DNA from: Physocladia obscura
Lineage: Eukaryota > Chytridiomycota > Chytridiomycetes > Chytridiales > Chytriomycetaceae
DNA: 33,484 nt
Direction of reading: 5' to 3'
Assembly (NCBI GenBank): GCA_027596945.1
Contig: JADGJH010000078.1
Span: forward strand, 1 to 33,484
The position numbers and the translations under genes are program-made. The notes below the pieces were generated by a model, which ran no database searches, was not told the DNA's origin, and saw nothing but the letters and a program-made list of their open reading frames with translations. The first letter of the stretch is position 1. Each line of letters opens with the position of its first letter. Positions 20,962-31,700 of the stretch are shown piece by piece.

Positions 20962-21025
20962 ATGAGGATGGAAGAGAGGCAACGTCAGCCAATATTTGAA
21001 ACTTGCAGCCCAATTTTTCTTTTCA

Positions 21026-22486
21026 TCATTGTTTACAATCTCGCTCGACGTCATTCACAGTGAGTTGTTCACTTTCAACTTCAGTACTACCACCTTCTTC
21101 CCGCTTATATCCTGCGCAAATTCTCATATGTCTTTTTAAATTACTTAAAACAGTGAATTTCCAATCACATCCCGCACAAGGACAATGATACGGTCTTTCA
21201 CCCGTGTGAGAATTCATATGAGTCCGCAGTGTTGAGGGCCGTGTGAACCGCTTAGAGCATACAGAACACATATACCTACGTGGCACACCTCCACCTCCAC
21301 CTTTCACATTGAGAAGTCCGTCATTGTGGTCGCTGTCTGGCTCGGCAATCATTGCACCAGAATCCTTCATAATTATGACTTGCCCCCGTGTGTTTCTCGT
21401 ACTGCCTTTGGAAAGTTGGGAAGATATAGTATATGTGTTTGAAGACGAAGATGCAAGGCTTTGCGAAGATGCTGCCGCTGTATCTTTTTTTTTTGGCTGC
21501 GTTCCCGACAAATTTGACTGTGTTGTGAAATTTTTTTTTGGATGTGAGTTTAACGACGTTTTTTGCTTGCTGAGGCGAGGCTGGTGTGGATTTGCATGGT
21601 GCTTTCGGTGCCGTTCATTCAACTCATTTGATATTGATCCAGCTATATTTGAGATTCTTGGTGTTCCATAAAACATCATGAATGGCGTGGAATCATTCAT
21701 TGCAAACGTTGAAGGATCATTATCATGCATTTGCGGGCTTGGATACAATTGAGACGGAAATGAAAAACTGTGGCTAATAAAATGCTGCTGGCTCGTTGAA
21801 CTTGGATCTGTAGCCTCATTTATCGGGAAATTTTGTATCTGATGCAAGTTTCGTGATGGTGAATGCATCATAGACAGTGGTAGTGTACCATCATAGTTCC
21901 AAGCTCCGATAAAACCTTCCATTCCACCAGCGGTAATAGTGCCAAACGAATCAGGTCCCATATTGCCATTGCTTCTGAAAGTGTTAGGGTATAAATTTTT
22001 TTGTTTGTCGAAATTTTGTTCTTGTTGGTTGGATGAAGTAGTGCCGTCATATTGTGCCTGTGATGAATCAAAAGAAAATGAAGCCGAGTGAAAAATAGAT
22101 GACTTAAGCTGACTAGCATCACTCTCTTTGTACTGAAACATATCAACAGACTGAGTTTGCAGTGAATTTCCACTGTTGAAATCGTGGGCGTAGATATAGT
22201 TGTCATTGAATGGCAGGAAATTATTTTCATAATCATTTATAGTCGAAGACGAAGACGCATTGCTTGGTATTAAATTTGTTGGATTTCCAATCATACCAGA
22301 TCCTATCGTGTGATTATAATGATCCGACTTTAGTGCCAGTTGGTTAGCCGATTCTTGGTAAAAGCTTGTCGGCCTCCCGCGTAGCACTTCCCATTGAGAA
22401 CAAGCGTCTTGTCCTGCAAAATTTCCTATTGCACCATTGTGAGTCAGTTTAGATTCTGGAACTATCAGGTCATTCTCGCGAAGCAT
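21026..22486 (-). CDS. C2H2-type zinc-finger transcription factor, 486 aa, intronless
   Basis: Single open frame from ATG 22486 (preceded by CTCTCAG, so a 5' UTR intron is possible). The first 400 residues are Ser/Asn/Gln-rich and disordered. A glycine run precedes two zinc fingers near residues 404-457: YMCSVCSKRFTRPSTLRTHM with HTGERPYHC linker, then CPCAGCDWKFTVLSNLKRHM. The TGERP linker, RPSTLRTH and SNLKRH are typical of DNA-binding C2H2 fingers; paired fingers of this RPS-L-x-THMNSHTGE type are frequent in fungal regulators. The second finger ends H-x3-C, a C2HC variant. I cannot name the ortholog. It is convergent with the kinase gene. Confidence 0.85.
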   Translation of the reverse strand: MLRENDLIVPESKLTHNGAIGNFAGQDACSQWEVLRGRPTSFYQESANQLALKSDHYNHTIGSGMIGNPTNLIPSNASSSSTINDYENNFLPFNDNYIYAHDFNSGNSLQTQSVDMFQYKESDASQLKSSIFHSASFSFDSSQAQYDGTTSSNQQEQNFDKQKNLYPNTFRSNGNMGPDSFGTITAGGMEGFIGAWNYDGTLPLSMMHSPSRNLHQIQNFPINEATDPSSTSQQHFISHSFSFPSQLYPSPQMHDNDPSTFAMNDSTPFMMFYGTPRISNIAGSISNELNERHRKHHANPHQPRLSKQKTSLNSHPKKNFTTQSNLSGTQPKKKDTAAASSQSLASSSSNTYTISSQLSKGSTRNTRGQVIIMKDSGAMIAEPDSDHNDGLLNVKGGGGGVPRRYMCSVCSKRFTRPSTLRTHMNSHTGERPYHCPCAGCDWKFTVLSNLKRHMRICAGYKREEGGSTEVESEQLTVNDVERDCKQ

Positions 22487-22951
22487 CTGAGAGTGTTTGC
22501 CATTTATTCATTGAATTGCAACCTGAACCTACCTTAATAAATTATTATTTCAACAATTGGTGTTCCAGTTTTTAACAAGGCTGCTTGAATTGAGCAAATC
22601 ACAATTGAATACGACGATGTAATTTGTTGCAATAGAAATATGGCAAAATACGGTCAATGGCAACAATTTCCCACATTCAGAAAATTGAGTGATTGAAGAC
22701 AAAAATGGATAGCAATAGTTAATATTGAAGAATAAAAGCGAGAAATAAAATGATTGCGTGTGTGTGGTTGGCACATTGATCACCTTAATACCCGTAAATA
22801 AGAAACGAAAGTGTTATTGTATCTGATTTATTCTTGAATATACGCGTCAAAGATCTCACAATGTAATGGCAGTCAGGACCTAAGCAGAAGACAATCCCAA
22901 TTTTTGACGTTTTGACAAACTTCTGACCTTGAATTTTCAAATTTCTCTTTA
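22487..22951. other. Intergenic, no gene seen
   Basis: AT-rich region between the starts/ends of two minus-strand genes. It holds the promoter of the zinc-finger gene and probably the 3' UTR of the gene that ends at 22952. Confidence 0.5.
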
Positions 22952-23663
22952 TTATCGTTTTAATTTTACGAAAAATCGCCAAATTTCTGTAAACCACCTT
23001 CTAATTGGTTTTGCCGTTTTTACTTCAACCCAAATCTCATTTGGGTCTTTTGGCAGTGACTTTATTGAGAGACTAGTGACAGTTATTTGTGGATTCACTG
23101 AACGGTCTGTAGATTGCAAATTATTCAGTACATGAAAAAAAGCCAGAGGGACACGTCTTACGGTCCTCCTGTTTTACGTCGTTATTTTCATTTGATGAGG
23201 CTTTGAAAGGAGATTTTGGATTTTCGTTTTGACTTCTGTTCCGGACATTTGAGAAACTTCGATTCATAATAACACTTGAGTTGTTTTTGCTATTGATGCC
23301 ATTTCTGAGTTCTCCACAGCTTGTGTCATCATCTTCCTCTTCTTCAGGAACAATATTATTCAGTTGAAAGTTACTACCCAGTATTGACAGCTGCTCTTTG
23401 GAAGACATAAAAGCCGTTCTAGACAACCCGGTTGCAGAAATTGATGTGATTGACGAGACCGTTGATTTCGCGATTGGTGGCTTCTTGAAGCTGCTTTGTG
23501 ATATGGACCAGCGTGGATGCAGTACACTTTCTGCAACTTCTTCCTTTTCATTCTCTGAAATACTGTTTAAACTTCTGGTTGAAATTGACGAACCAAGCTG
23601 TCGGCGAGAAGAGGAAGCTGACAGACTTCGTTGGGCTTGAAACTCGCGCGAAAAACCGTCCAT
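22952..23663 (-). CDS. Unrecognised protein with basic/aromatic tail, 218 aa
   Basis: Exon 1 is 23663-23162 and exon 2 is 23106-22952, joined across a 55-nt intron (GTAAGA donor, CTACAG acceptor) in phase 1. Without splicing the frame stops at 23121. The first 170 residues are Ser/Asn-rich with an acidic EEEEDDD patch. The second exon gives a more structured tail (PKDPNEIWVEVKT, then RRWFTEIWRFFVKLKR), amphipathic, Trp/Phe/Arg-rich and ending at TAA. Such a tail could bind membrane or a partner. I do not recognise the family. A stop lies in frame upstream of ATG 23663, supporting this start unless another exon precedes it. Confidence 0.55.
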
Positions 23664-23893
23664 CACATTTAGTGGGCATTGCGACTGAGATAATCCAGAT
23701 CCTTGTTATCGCAAATAGTCGATTTCAGACGCAGTAATATTGGCTTCAAATTAAATAGGAACAGACCAGATTCATTTGACGCTGGTTCAAAAGGCAAAGT
23801 TTGCACTGAACAGATTTCCATTAAATCCCTCCCAAAAAATTTATCTATATAGTATTATTATACAGCGTGAATAAGGGTTTTATTGCATAGGTA

Positions 23894-24464
23894 TTACTTT
23901 TTGGAGAGTACAACAGCCACTTAATTAGGAAATAAGTTAGAAATCTGACATATAAATTTAAATATAACTTACAAATGATAATGATAATGATTGCTGCCAG
24001 AACTCCACCCAATATAAGCTTCATCTTCATGTCCTTCCACCACATTGCCTTTCTCACATCCGAAGCTCCTTTCTTGAACTGCGCTGATGACGACGAAAGG
24101 TCTTCGGCTTTCGCGTTAAGCTGTTCAAGGTTTTCGCCTCTCTGCATAACCTTGGTAATGTTGTCTTGCATCAAATTCACAACCTGAGTAAAGAACATTA
24201 AATTCATGCTGTTACTGACATTCGGAAATGGACGAGATGTGGGGAGCGATCGATTAGCAACGAGAATCCAGTTGCGGAAACGAATAGGGTTTGTTTGGTT
24301 GTTGAAATTCGTGGCCAAGACACCCGTTCCGCATTCCCAGTATCAGTCCAACATTCATATCCGCTTAGATCCCGAATAAGATAAGACATGGGGAAAGAGA
24401 ACTGCGGCATGAAACTCACGTCGTTGACTTGGCTTTGCACATTCTGAACTTTGGACGATGACAT
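23894..24464 (-). CDS. R-SNARE (synaptobrevin/Snc-type), 93 aa
   Basis: Vesicle SNARE for fusion at the plasma membrane or endosomes. Exons 24464-24420, 24183-23973 and 23919-23894; the introns are 236 nt and 53 nt, GT-AG, with a CTAAC branch-like site in the second. It has a very short N-terminus, then the SNARE motif (about 8-68) with zero-layer arginine R30 in KVMQRGENL (V27 and L34 at the neighbouring layers). VRKAMWWKDMKMKL, the Trp-Trp-Lys juxtamembrane signature, comes next, then an Ile-rich anchor (about 70-88) and a short LSKK tail. Yeast Snc1/2 and animal VAMP2 have the same plan but a longer N-terminus. The start, MSSSKVQN, sits just before the SNARE helix. The relic of a second copy lies 200-290 bp upstream on the same strand. 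Confidence 0.93.
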
Positions 24465-24663
24465 TTTGGATTTGAGTTCTTTTTTTTTCATTACCAGGCA
24501 GCAATCATTCCCTTGAAACTAGCATTCTTTATCACTTTATTGAATGGAGAGTTAAAATAAATGAAATTTAAGATAAGGAAGAGGGAGCATCAGTTGCTCT
24601 TGTTCTTCTGTGTGAGTACAACTGAAACTGTTCAAAAAAGTTATTAATAACTGACAGAAAAAG

Positions 24664-24753
24664 TGAGAAAAAATAGATGCGCATAATTATCAGCAGAATA
24701 ACAACAATAATTGCAGCCAATATGAGTTTCATTTTCATGTCTTTTCAATGCAT
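24664..24753 (-). pseudogene. Relic of a second R-SNARE, juxtamembrane and anchor only
   Basis: Reading down from 24753, the codons give M-H-stop-K-D-M-K-M-K-L-I-L-A-A-I-I followed by further Ile/Leu/Val. This matches M-W-W-K-D-M-K-M-K-L-I-L-G-G in the intact gene, with the second Trp (TGG) now TGA (24747-24745). The SNARE helix is not visible upstream. It is probably a partial or decayed tandem duplicate. Confidence 0.75.
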
Positions 24754-25639
24754 ATTCCAGTGTACATCATTTGATACCTTACCAAAAACTTTTAAAGTCT
24801 TTCATTGTGAATCTTGAAAAACAATGACAAATGACCAAAAACCAAAATCACTTTTTTTGATAAAAAACAACTACTACTGCCCTGCAAAACACAGACTTAA
24901 CCACAGGATATTGAAACAATCTTTCTTACACACACACACTTTTGAGCCCCAAGAACCTGAGAACAAAATATATGAGACATATTATTTATTTTATTAATAC
25001 TGCACAGAAGTAGAGAAATAAAGAGAGAACAAACTTTTGATATAGGATAAAAAATTTCTACGTTTTTACTGACTAGATAGAATTGTTTAATTTTAGCCGG
25101 ATTAACAATCATAATGTGGCACTTCTATTCATAGCGCATTTTGCGCAATTATCTACAGTGTCTTAACACTTCTAGTTAATTTTACATAATATTATTTGCT
25201 ATTTTTACCCCCACACCAAATTTTATTCAGCTAAAAGGTTCCTCTATGTTACTCTGTTTGAAAACAATTTGAAAAGAATATAATTTTATACAGGGAGGGA
25301 CATAAATGGATTATTTACTCTGTTTGATCCTTATTGATACAAAGCAGTACTCTTTTGATGTAAAAACTACTCAAAAGGAAAATAACCACAATTCAATAAA
25401 ATTACAAAATATTTTTCGCTTTTTCAATACATAAACATAAAACAGTTTAATAATAAATAATGTAAAAAATTTAATACATGCCTATCAATATGAAACGGTC
25501 CAAAAATGTTGCTTTAGTTAATAACCGAAATAGGAGAATAAATAAAAGAGATTATTAGAATACAAAAAGCAGTCTCATCAATTTATTAATTGGAAGCAAA
25601 AGAAAAAATGATATCCATTGATGTGAAACAAATTATCAT
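24754..25639. other. AT-rich intergenic region, no gene seen
   Basis: Nearly 0.9 kb with only short open frames and many stops on both strands. No RNA gene or repeat structure recognised. Confidence 0.5.
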
Positions 25640-25956
25640 TTACTCCGATGCATTAGATTTTTTGGCCTTTTTTTTTGAGGGAGTTTTTCTTGTTTGTGTT
25701 TGAAGAAGCACTTGGTGCTGTATTGACTTTTCTTTTGACGGTGTGAAAATTTGGCATTTTAAAGCTTCAAGTGATGCCTATTGAATAAAAAGGGAAAGCT
25801 TATGTCAGTGATAGTGTAAAAAGAGAGATTCAAGAGAAAACACACCAAAACTTTTAAATAATCTCTGTATATTTGAAGAAGAATTCTGAAACCATGGAAA
25901 TGAGTTGGAAATATATGTGAAACAACTGTTCCACAAATTATGAATCCAGATGGCAA
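25640..25956 (-). other. Possible alternative 3' exons of the gene at 25959-27784
   Basis: Two segments, 25956-25846 (37 codons, starting LPSGFIICG) and 25777-25640 (45 codons plus TAA, starting ASLEALKCQ and ending in a Lys-rich KKKAKK stretch), join in phase 0 over a GT-AG intron. The first is preceded by a usable AG. They could continue the upstream gene if a donor in its last exon is used, for example GTAACC near 26060 or GTTGGA at 26036, giving about 520 aa instead of 463. They could also be a separate short gene. Confidence 0.4.
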
Positions 25957-25958
25957 CT

Positions 25959-27784
25959 TCACAGAAGAATATAATTTCCATTCAGTTCCTGGTATGCATA
26001 GTTTGCCTCAGCTGGGTTATCAATCCAGTCTCCAACCTTGCCCTCATCCCAGCTCAAGGTTACGCCGGTCATTGTTGCATACGACATATCTGCCTGAAGT
26101 CCCCTGATATTTTTTCCCTCCTCCGTGTTCAGTTTGCGCTCCTTAGATGCACGGCCAGTAGTTTCTGGTGATGTGATAGTAATACCCTCCGGACAGAAGC
26201 CCTGCAACACATGCCAATGCCAGCGGTATCTGTCTGCCTCTGACTTTACAGCTTCGCTCTCACTGTATATTGCCAAACTAACAAAAAATAAGAAAACTTC
26301 ACCCACAAACACACACAAATACTCACACTGACTTCAAAGAATTGCGAAAACCAATAAGTACACGCGATTTCGTTCTTGTTTCATTTAGCTTGAGATCTGG
26401 TTGTCTGAGCATATAGTCATACATTTCGTTAAGATCAGCACCATCTTCATGGCTGCAGTCAGTGCTACCCATAAATAGCTAGTTCTTTATTTTATGTTTT
26501 TTTGATTGTTTTTCCTGGTTAATTGTTTTAGAAAAAACCTGTTCTGCAGCATTCAATTCAGCATCACATTGTCTGTATTCCGACTTGAGTTGAGAAAAGT
26601 CACCAGTAAAAATTTTGTGGCTTTGTAGTCGAGTTTTTTTATTTTCGAAGAGAAAGAGAAGAACAATAAATTTTACCTTGGCCGTTTGTTTTCCCAAAGT
26701 TCTTGCCGGATCTCCAGTTGTTCCACATCATTGAACGGCGCCATGATGATTGGATCATCAAGGTCAAGAATGCATGAGTCAATAAGTCTAAATATCTACA
26801 TGTTAGAAAAAAAACTCCCATTCCACTTTGCAAACCTTTCACCAATGTTTAAATAGCTTTCTTTATCGCCTTGAACAGGACTATCAAGCATCATCGCAGC
26901 TACAATATCTTCCAGAACTCTCCCAGAGGATGCAAATGTTGTGTCAGAAATTTTCTTGCGATTTGTGGCAAATTGGTTGATAAACTCTGTTTCGTACAAT
27001 TCATTCGATTTGTCAGTCCCCCTTGAGTCCATACTATCTTTGCTTTGTGGAGTTGACTGAGTGGAATAAATACATTTTTTGCGTAGTATCAGCATTAATC
27101 AACTCACTGATTTGCTATTGTATATTGGATCATTATTCCCAGTGTCATAACTATTGTCTGAAAAAAACTCTGCGCTTGTCACTGTTTGAAACGTGCGTTT
27201 ATTGTTCGCTACGAGGGTAGTGTGAATGGCAGAGGGCGAGTGGACTGAACCTGTTAATAATTTCCTGTTAGGGCAACTTTCCGACCAGAAACTTCACATA
27301 CCATCATCAGAAGATTTATTGCATCTTTGCGGAGGCAACGTTCGTGACGTAGATCCGTTGAAAAACTCTGTTGCTTGTCAAATTATAATGGGATAACCCA
27401 TCATTTTCGAAGTGATTTGACGCGAGAAGTTTCACTCTCTCATCTTCGGTAATTCCTTCAACCACAATCTCGCCCAATTGTTCTCCTGCATCTCTCAGCC
27501 TTCGGGTCTTCTTGAACTCTTCAATACACCGCTTTATATGTATAAAACTGAAACCAGACGATTCCTATGATTTGATTCACATTAGAAAAATAATAATATA
27601 CAACATAACTCACGAGATGCGCGTCGTCGTCATATCCGCCAATTTCTACAGACTTCAAAAATCTACTGAACCAATTTGTCTCATCACAACTATCCAGGAA
27701 TTGACTCAGCGACATGAAGCGGCGTACTACTTGCGCCCACTGTGCGAATGAAGGCAAAGCACCGGAAGCTTTGCAATCCGCCAT
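25959..27784 (-). CDS. Unrecognised nine-exon gene, about 463 aa
   Basis: Exons: 27784-27614, 27564-27436, 27365-27302, 27250-27108, 27056-26836, 26787-26677, 26620-26539, 26478-26327, 26277-25959. All introns are GT-AG, about 35-70 nt apart from one of 108 nt, and all phases agree. The N-terminal part looks folded (LPSFAQWAQVVRRFMSLSQF, ETNWFSRFLKSVE), then a polar stretch, a second folded part (VLEDIVAAMMLD, LIDSCILDLDDPIIMAPF, VEQLEIRQELWENK) and a last region (GSTDCSHEDGADLNEMYDYM, RYRWHWHVLQGFCPEG). No membrane span, signal peptide or catalytic motif stands out and I do not recognise the family. The join 27436/27365 is the weakest: reading through gives a longer plausible frame that then ends out of phase. 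The 3' end may differ (see 25640-25956). Confidence 0.6.
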
Positions 27785-28035
27785 GTATTAGTTGCAGGCT
27801 GTTTTCACATTTATCGAAAAGCCATTCGTTCTAATTTTTCTTTGAAAAGAACTGAAACTCGAAGAAGTTGCTTTTGGAAACACAGCTTCGTAGGTGCTTG
27901 TTCGCATTTCCAACTTTAGCTGGTAATTTATTTATTCTATTTAGCTCGTCAGTGTGCGAAATTACTCTTAGCCGGTTGTATCCTGATTAAGGCATCAGTT
28001 ACTTGTATTTTATTATCCACATAGATAATTTAACT

Positions 28036-28254
28036 TTAAAGTCGGCGGCTATATGGCCGTCTTCGGATGAACACCAGCACGGAATAATACCAAAAATCAC
28101 GAACGATAAAGATGCATAATTGCAGAACAATACTGACTTCGGCAGATCTCTTGACGAGATCGTCTCTGATCCTCGCTGAAACAAACTCACGCTTAGCATT
28201 GATTTCAGATGCGTCGAATTGGTTTGCTGATGGATTTTGTAGTTCAAGGATCAT
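28036..28254 (-). CDS. Possible small membrane protein, 72 aa
   Basis: Open frame from ATG 28254. It has a charged, helical N-terminal half (ASEINAKREFVSARIRDDLV) and one hydrophobic segment (VSIVLQLCIFIVRDFWYYSVLVFI), ending in Arg-rich RRRPYSRRL. A TATAAATA-like sequence lies on the same strand about 45-50 bp upstream of the ATG. This is the layout of a small single-pass membrane protein, but the family is not recognised and a chance frame cannot be excluded. Confidence 0.4.
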   Translation of the reverse strand: MILELQNPSANQFDASEINAKREFVSARIRDDLVKRSAEVSIVLQLCIFIVRDFWYYSVLVFIRRRPYSRRL

Positions 28255-28527
28255 AAAGCTTTGCAACCAAACAATGTATTTCCTAATCTAATACCCAACT
28301 ATTTATAAACCAGATACATGTACGTAGCTGCTGTACTGTGACAGAATGAATTCATAAGAATTACGCATAGGTATACCTGTATACCGGCTGTCTTGTTTTT
28401 TGTTTTCATCTTTCTATCTTTTTTTCCCTTCTGTTGTGATTCCATCACACCTGAGCAGTTCCACGGGGCTGTGAAGGCATACTTGTACGCGGGTCGTGAT
28501 GCTTTTTTTTTCTTTTTTGCCTAAGCA

Positions 28528-28566
<39 letters not shown>

Positions 28567-28743
28567 TACTTATGGTATTAAAGCTTTAGTTGAGATTGAG
28601 AAAAAATTTTATTTTCGATGATCAATTAAGGAAGTTTCCTGGGATTTGTTTGAATTTTTTTTGAAACTCATGCCAAGATTTTTCTGGTAATTTTTGTGAA
28701 GCTGAGGAGTAATTTTTGCGAAGTCTGTTAACCATGAAATGTA
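28255..28743. other. Intergenic, holds a (TTA)n tract
   Basis: No gene seen. It contains the promoter-like TATAAATA of the small minus-strand frame, poly(T) runs and a trinucleotide microsatellite. The 3' UTR of the large minus-strand gene ends in it. Confidence 0.5.
28529..28568. repeat. (TTA)n microsatellite, about 13 units
   Basis: Perfect ATT/TTA trinucleotide run in the intergenic region downstream of the large minus-strand gene. Confidence 0.9.
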
Positions 28744-31700
28744 TTATTTTTTGAACACACATAAAAAAATTTTTTCCCACAACCGCAAAAACCAACTGCC
28801 CAGCGGTCCAGGAAAATGTTTTCCCCGATTTTTAGTATTTCTCCCACTTTTTTTGAGATTTTTGTCACTTTCTTGCTCATGCCTTGGCAATGAAGGATAA
28901 GATCGCTTTCCTTCAATAATTTCCAACTCATCATCAATTGGTGCACCATCCAACAGCTCCACGACTTTAACCACTTCTCCTGAATCGTCAACACCTATTT
29001 TCCTACTCCCGCGCATTTGCAAATTTTGCCTAATGAGTCCTTTACTATGAAATCGATAACACTGAAATGATCGCTTTTCCACTTCCAAATTGCTTTCAAT
29101 ACTGTGTATGCGTCCTGTTAGGTTTATTCCATACTCATTTGCTCCTGAAATTCCAACAGTATTGATAGTTGATGGAATGCAATCATCATCGTCAAAAACA
29201 GTACTGCCATTTTTGTAGCCGTGATGAATTCCACGCACAGAAGATCGTATTGAGCTGGTTGTGGATCCAAAAGATATTCGACGATAGTGTTTGCGCTGTT
29301 CGGTAGAGGTAGATCCATTAGACACAGTTGCAGCTAAAGGCGTTGTCGCACGCGAGCTGTTCACACTATTTGGGGGTGCAGTGATAAAATTGCGAAAAGG
29401 CCGCAGCTTTGTTGATGAAGATGAGGTGATAACGGATATGCGCTCATTTTTAAAACCTTTTTGATTTTGCTTTAAAGACACAGTTACAACAGATGGTGTG
29501 CGCTGATTTTGTGTGCTAAAAGAGCGATTTAGTTTGCGTCGAAGCGGTGATTTGTCTGAGTTGTATATAAGGCCGTTCGAATAACTTGAAAATTCATTAT
29601 TAGAAGTTAGTGACGAGGAATATGCTGATTTTTGATGTTGAAAATCTAAAGCTTGTCCTGACATCCATTTTTGAATATTTCCTGGCGTGTAAAGAAAGCT
29701 ATGTTGATCAGGAATACATCTATAAGAATACGGTGAAGATGAATAGCGAAGAGAAGAATGAAAATTTTGTGGGCAACGCTGTCTTGCGAGAATATTGACA
29801 GATTGATCAAAATTTCTTGCAATTGCTTCACCTTGCGAAGCAACGGGAGTACTGACAAAACCGCAATCTTTCGTCGCAGGCATCGGAACATATCCATATT
29901 TGCCAGTTGAATACGTATGGCTTCTTGAACGATAGTTTTTATCATATTCAATGGCTGCTTCTTTTGAATAAGCTAATGTTTGGAATTCAGCATTTGAAAA
30001 CTGTTTTGCCAAAATTCGGTCTCTGAATGCAGATGGCTCCATAGTTCTCCTCAACCCACCAATACTATCACTGCTTTCTCCGACTAGAGTAACATTAGAG
30101 TCTCGAGGAGCAGATAACGCGTAATAATTTTCAGGGCTTCGATGAGTTGCCTTTGATAACCGAATTTTTGGAGGAGAGTTTTGCAAAGTTTGCAATGCCA
30201 TCGATTTTACTACCATAATAGGCACATCTGCTTCGGAGCTAGATAATTTGTTAAATTTCAGCGGGATTATAGACTTGTCGCAGCTGTTTGTTTCAGACGA
30301 AACAGATTTTTTTGGATTGCTTTTGGTTATGGGCAATTTCGCAGACTTCAAGGATTCTGTCTTGTTAGCGGAAAGCGTATCAATTTTTTCATTTATCCAT
30401 GCATCTGATGATGTTCGTGTATTCGAAGCAATTTTTGGTGTTTGTGGCGACACAATAACTACAAGCGGATCAACATTTGAAATCACGGGTTTTGAAATTT
30501 GTCCATTGTCATTTTCAACACTGAGGTCATCTTATCATCACAAAATTTGTCAGACGTTGCTTGTAAATATATTCACACAAACCTTTTTTCTCAATTTTGG
30601 TATTTTCCAAAGGAATAAAAAAAGCTGTCGCAGAAATATCTCCATCAGGTTTTATAACGTCCAGCGCTATTTCTTCCTCATCCAAAACAAGTGAATCGGA
30701 GCTGTCAATTTTCTTGATGATTTTCGGATCAGACAAATGGTCGTCGCTAAAATTTTTGTTTCGCAGTTCAGTAACATCTGTGGAATTCCTTTTCTTTTCA
30801 TCATAATCATCTGTATCTCCATCTTGGAGACTTTTGAGCATCACTAAATCAGAAATTTTGTTCAACTTTTTTGAACTGTTTTCGGATATTTCGTTGCCTT
30901 TGCTTCCATTATTTTTTGAAGCGCGTTTAATCCAAGGAGACGAAGACATTGCCATGTTACCACTGTTGATATTACTACTCCTGTTAATATTATGCCCTGT
31001 ACTTTCAATGTATTTTTCGATTTCAGCTGTTGATACTTTTGTACCATGGCCAATATCAATTGATTTCAGTTCACTTTTCGTCAAATATTTACTTATATTC
31101 GAAGATCCAGACCCATCTCGCAAAAAAGTAGGAGACTGATTAAACTCTCTGACTGCCAGTTTTGCTTGGGCTGAATTATTAAGCTGTCTTTGGAATGATG
31201 TAAGACTGACAGTTGATGATTGTTGTAAAATTTGTGAGTTCCTTGGCTTAATTGCAAGCTGCGGTGGTGATATCAATGTTGAAGGTGGCGAAATTTTCAC
31301 TAGTGAGCTTGAATCTGAAAATATAGGTGGTTTTTGAACAACAGAAGCGACTGATTCGCTCTTTAATTTTGTCAAATGCTCCAAAGAGCAATTTTCAGGA
31401 AGTTCCAAATTTATAATTTGCTCGGTGACAGTTTTGGGAAGAATGAGGGGTGATATCATTTCTAGTTTGGACTTGTTTGCTTGTGGGATCAGTTGCGAAG
31501 AGTTTTCATGACTAATAGAATTTGAGGAATTATTTTGATTTTTCCGAAACCGAGAATGGGTTGGCGAACTTGAAACAGAGTTTCTGTTTAATTCAGCGTT
31601 GACTGCTAAACAGTCATTGTTAGCAACCACCTCAGTAGATATTAAATTTGACAGCGCTATTGCTAATGCTTGAGATGGTACAGTCTGCTGATCTCGAATT

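Noticed and set aside
28524..28570. (TTA)n tract as a CRISPR-like or satellite array
   Set aside because: It is a simple trinucleotide microsatellite without spacers.
28728..28994. Minus-strand 88-codon frame overlapping the end of the large gene
   Set aside because: It is another frame of the last exon of the 1286-aa gene, which has the better coding character and consistent splice phase.
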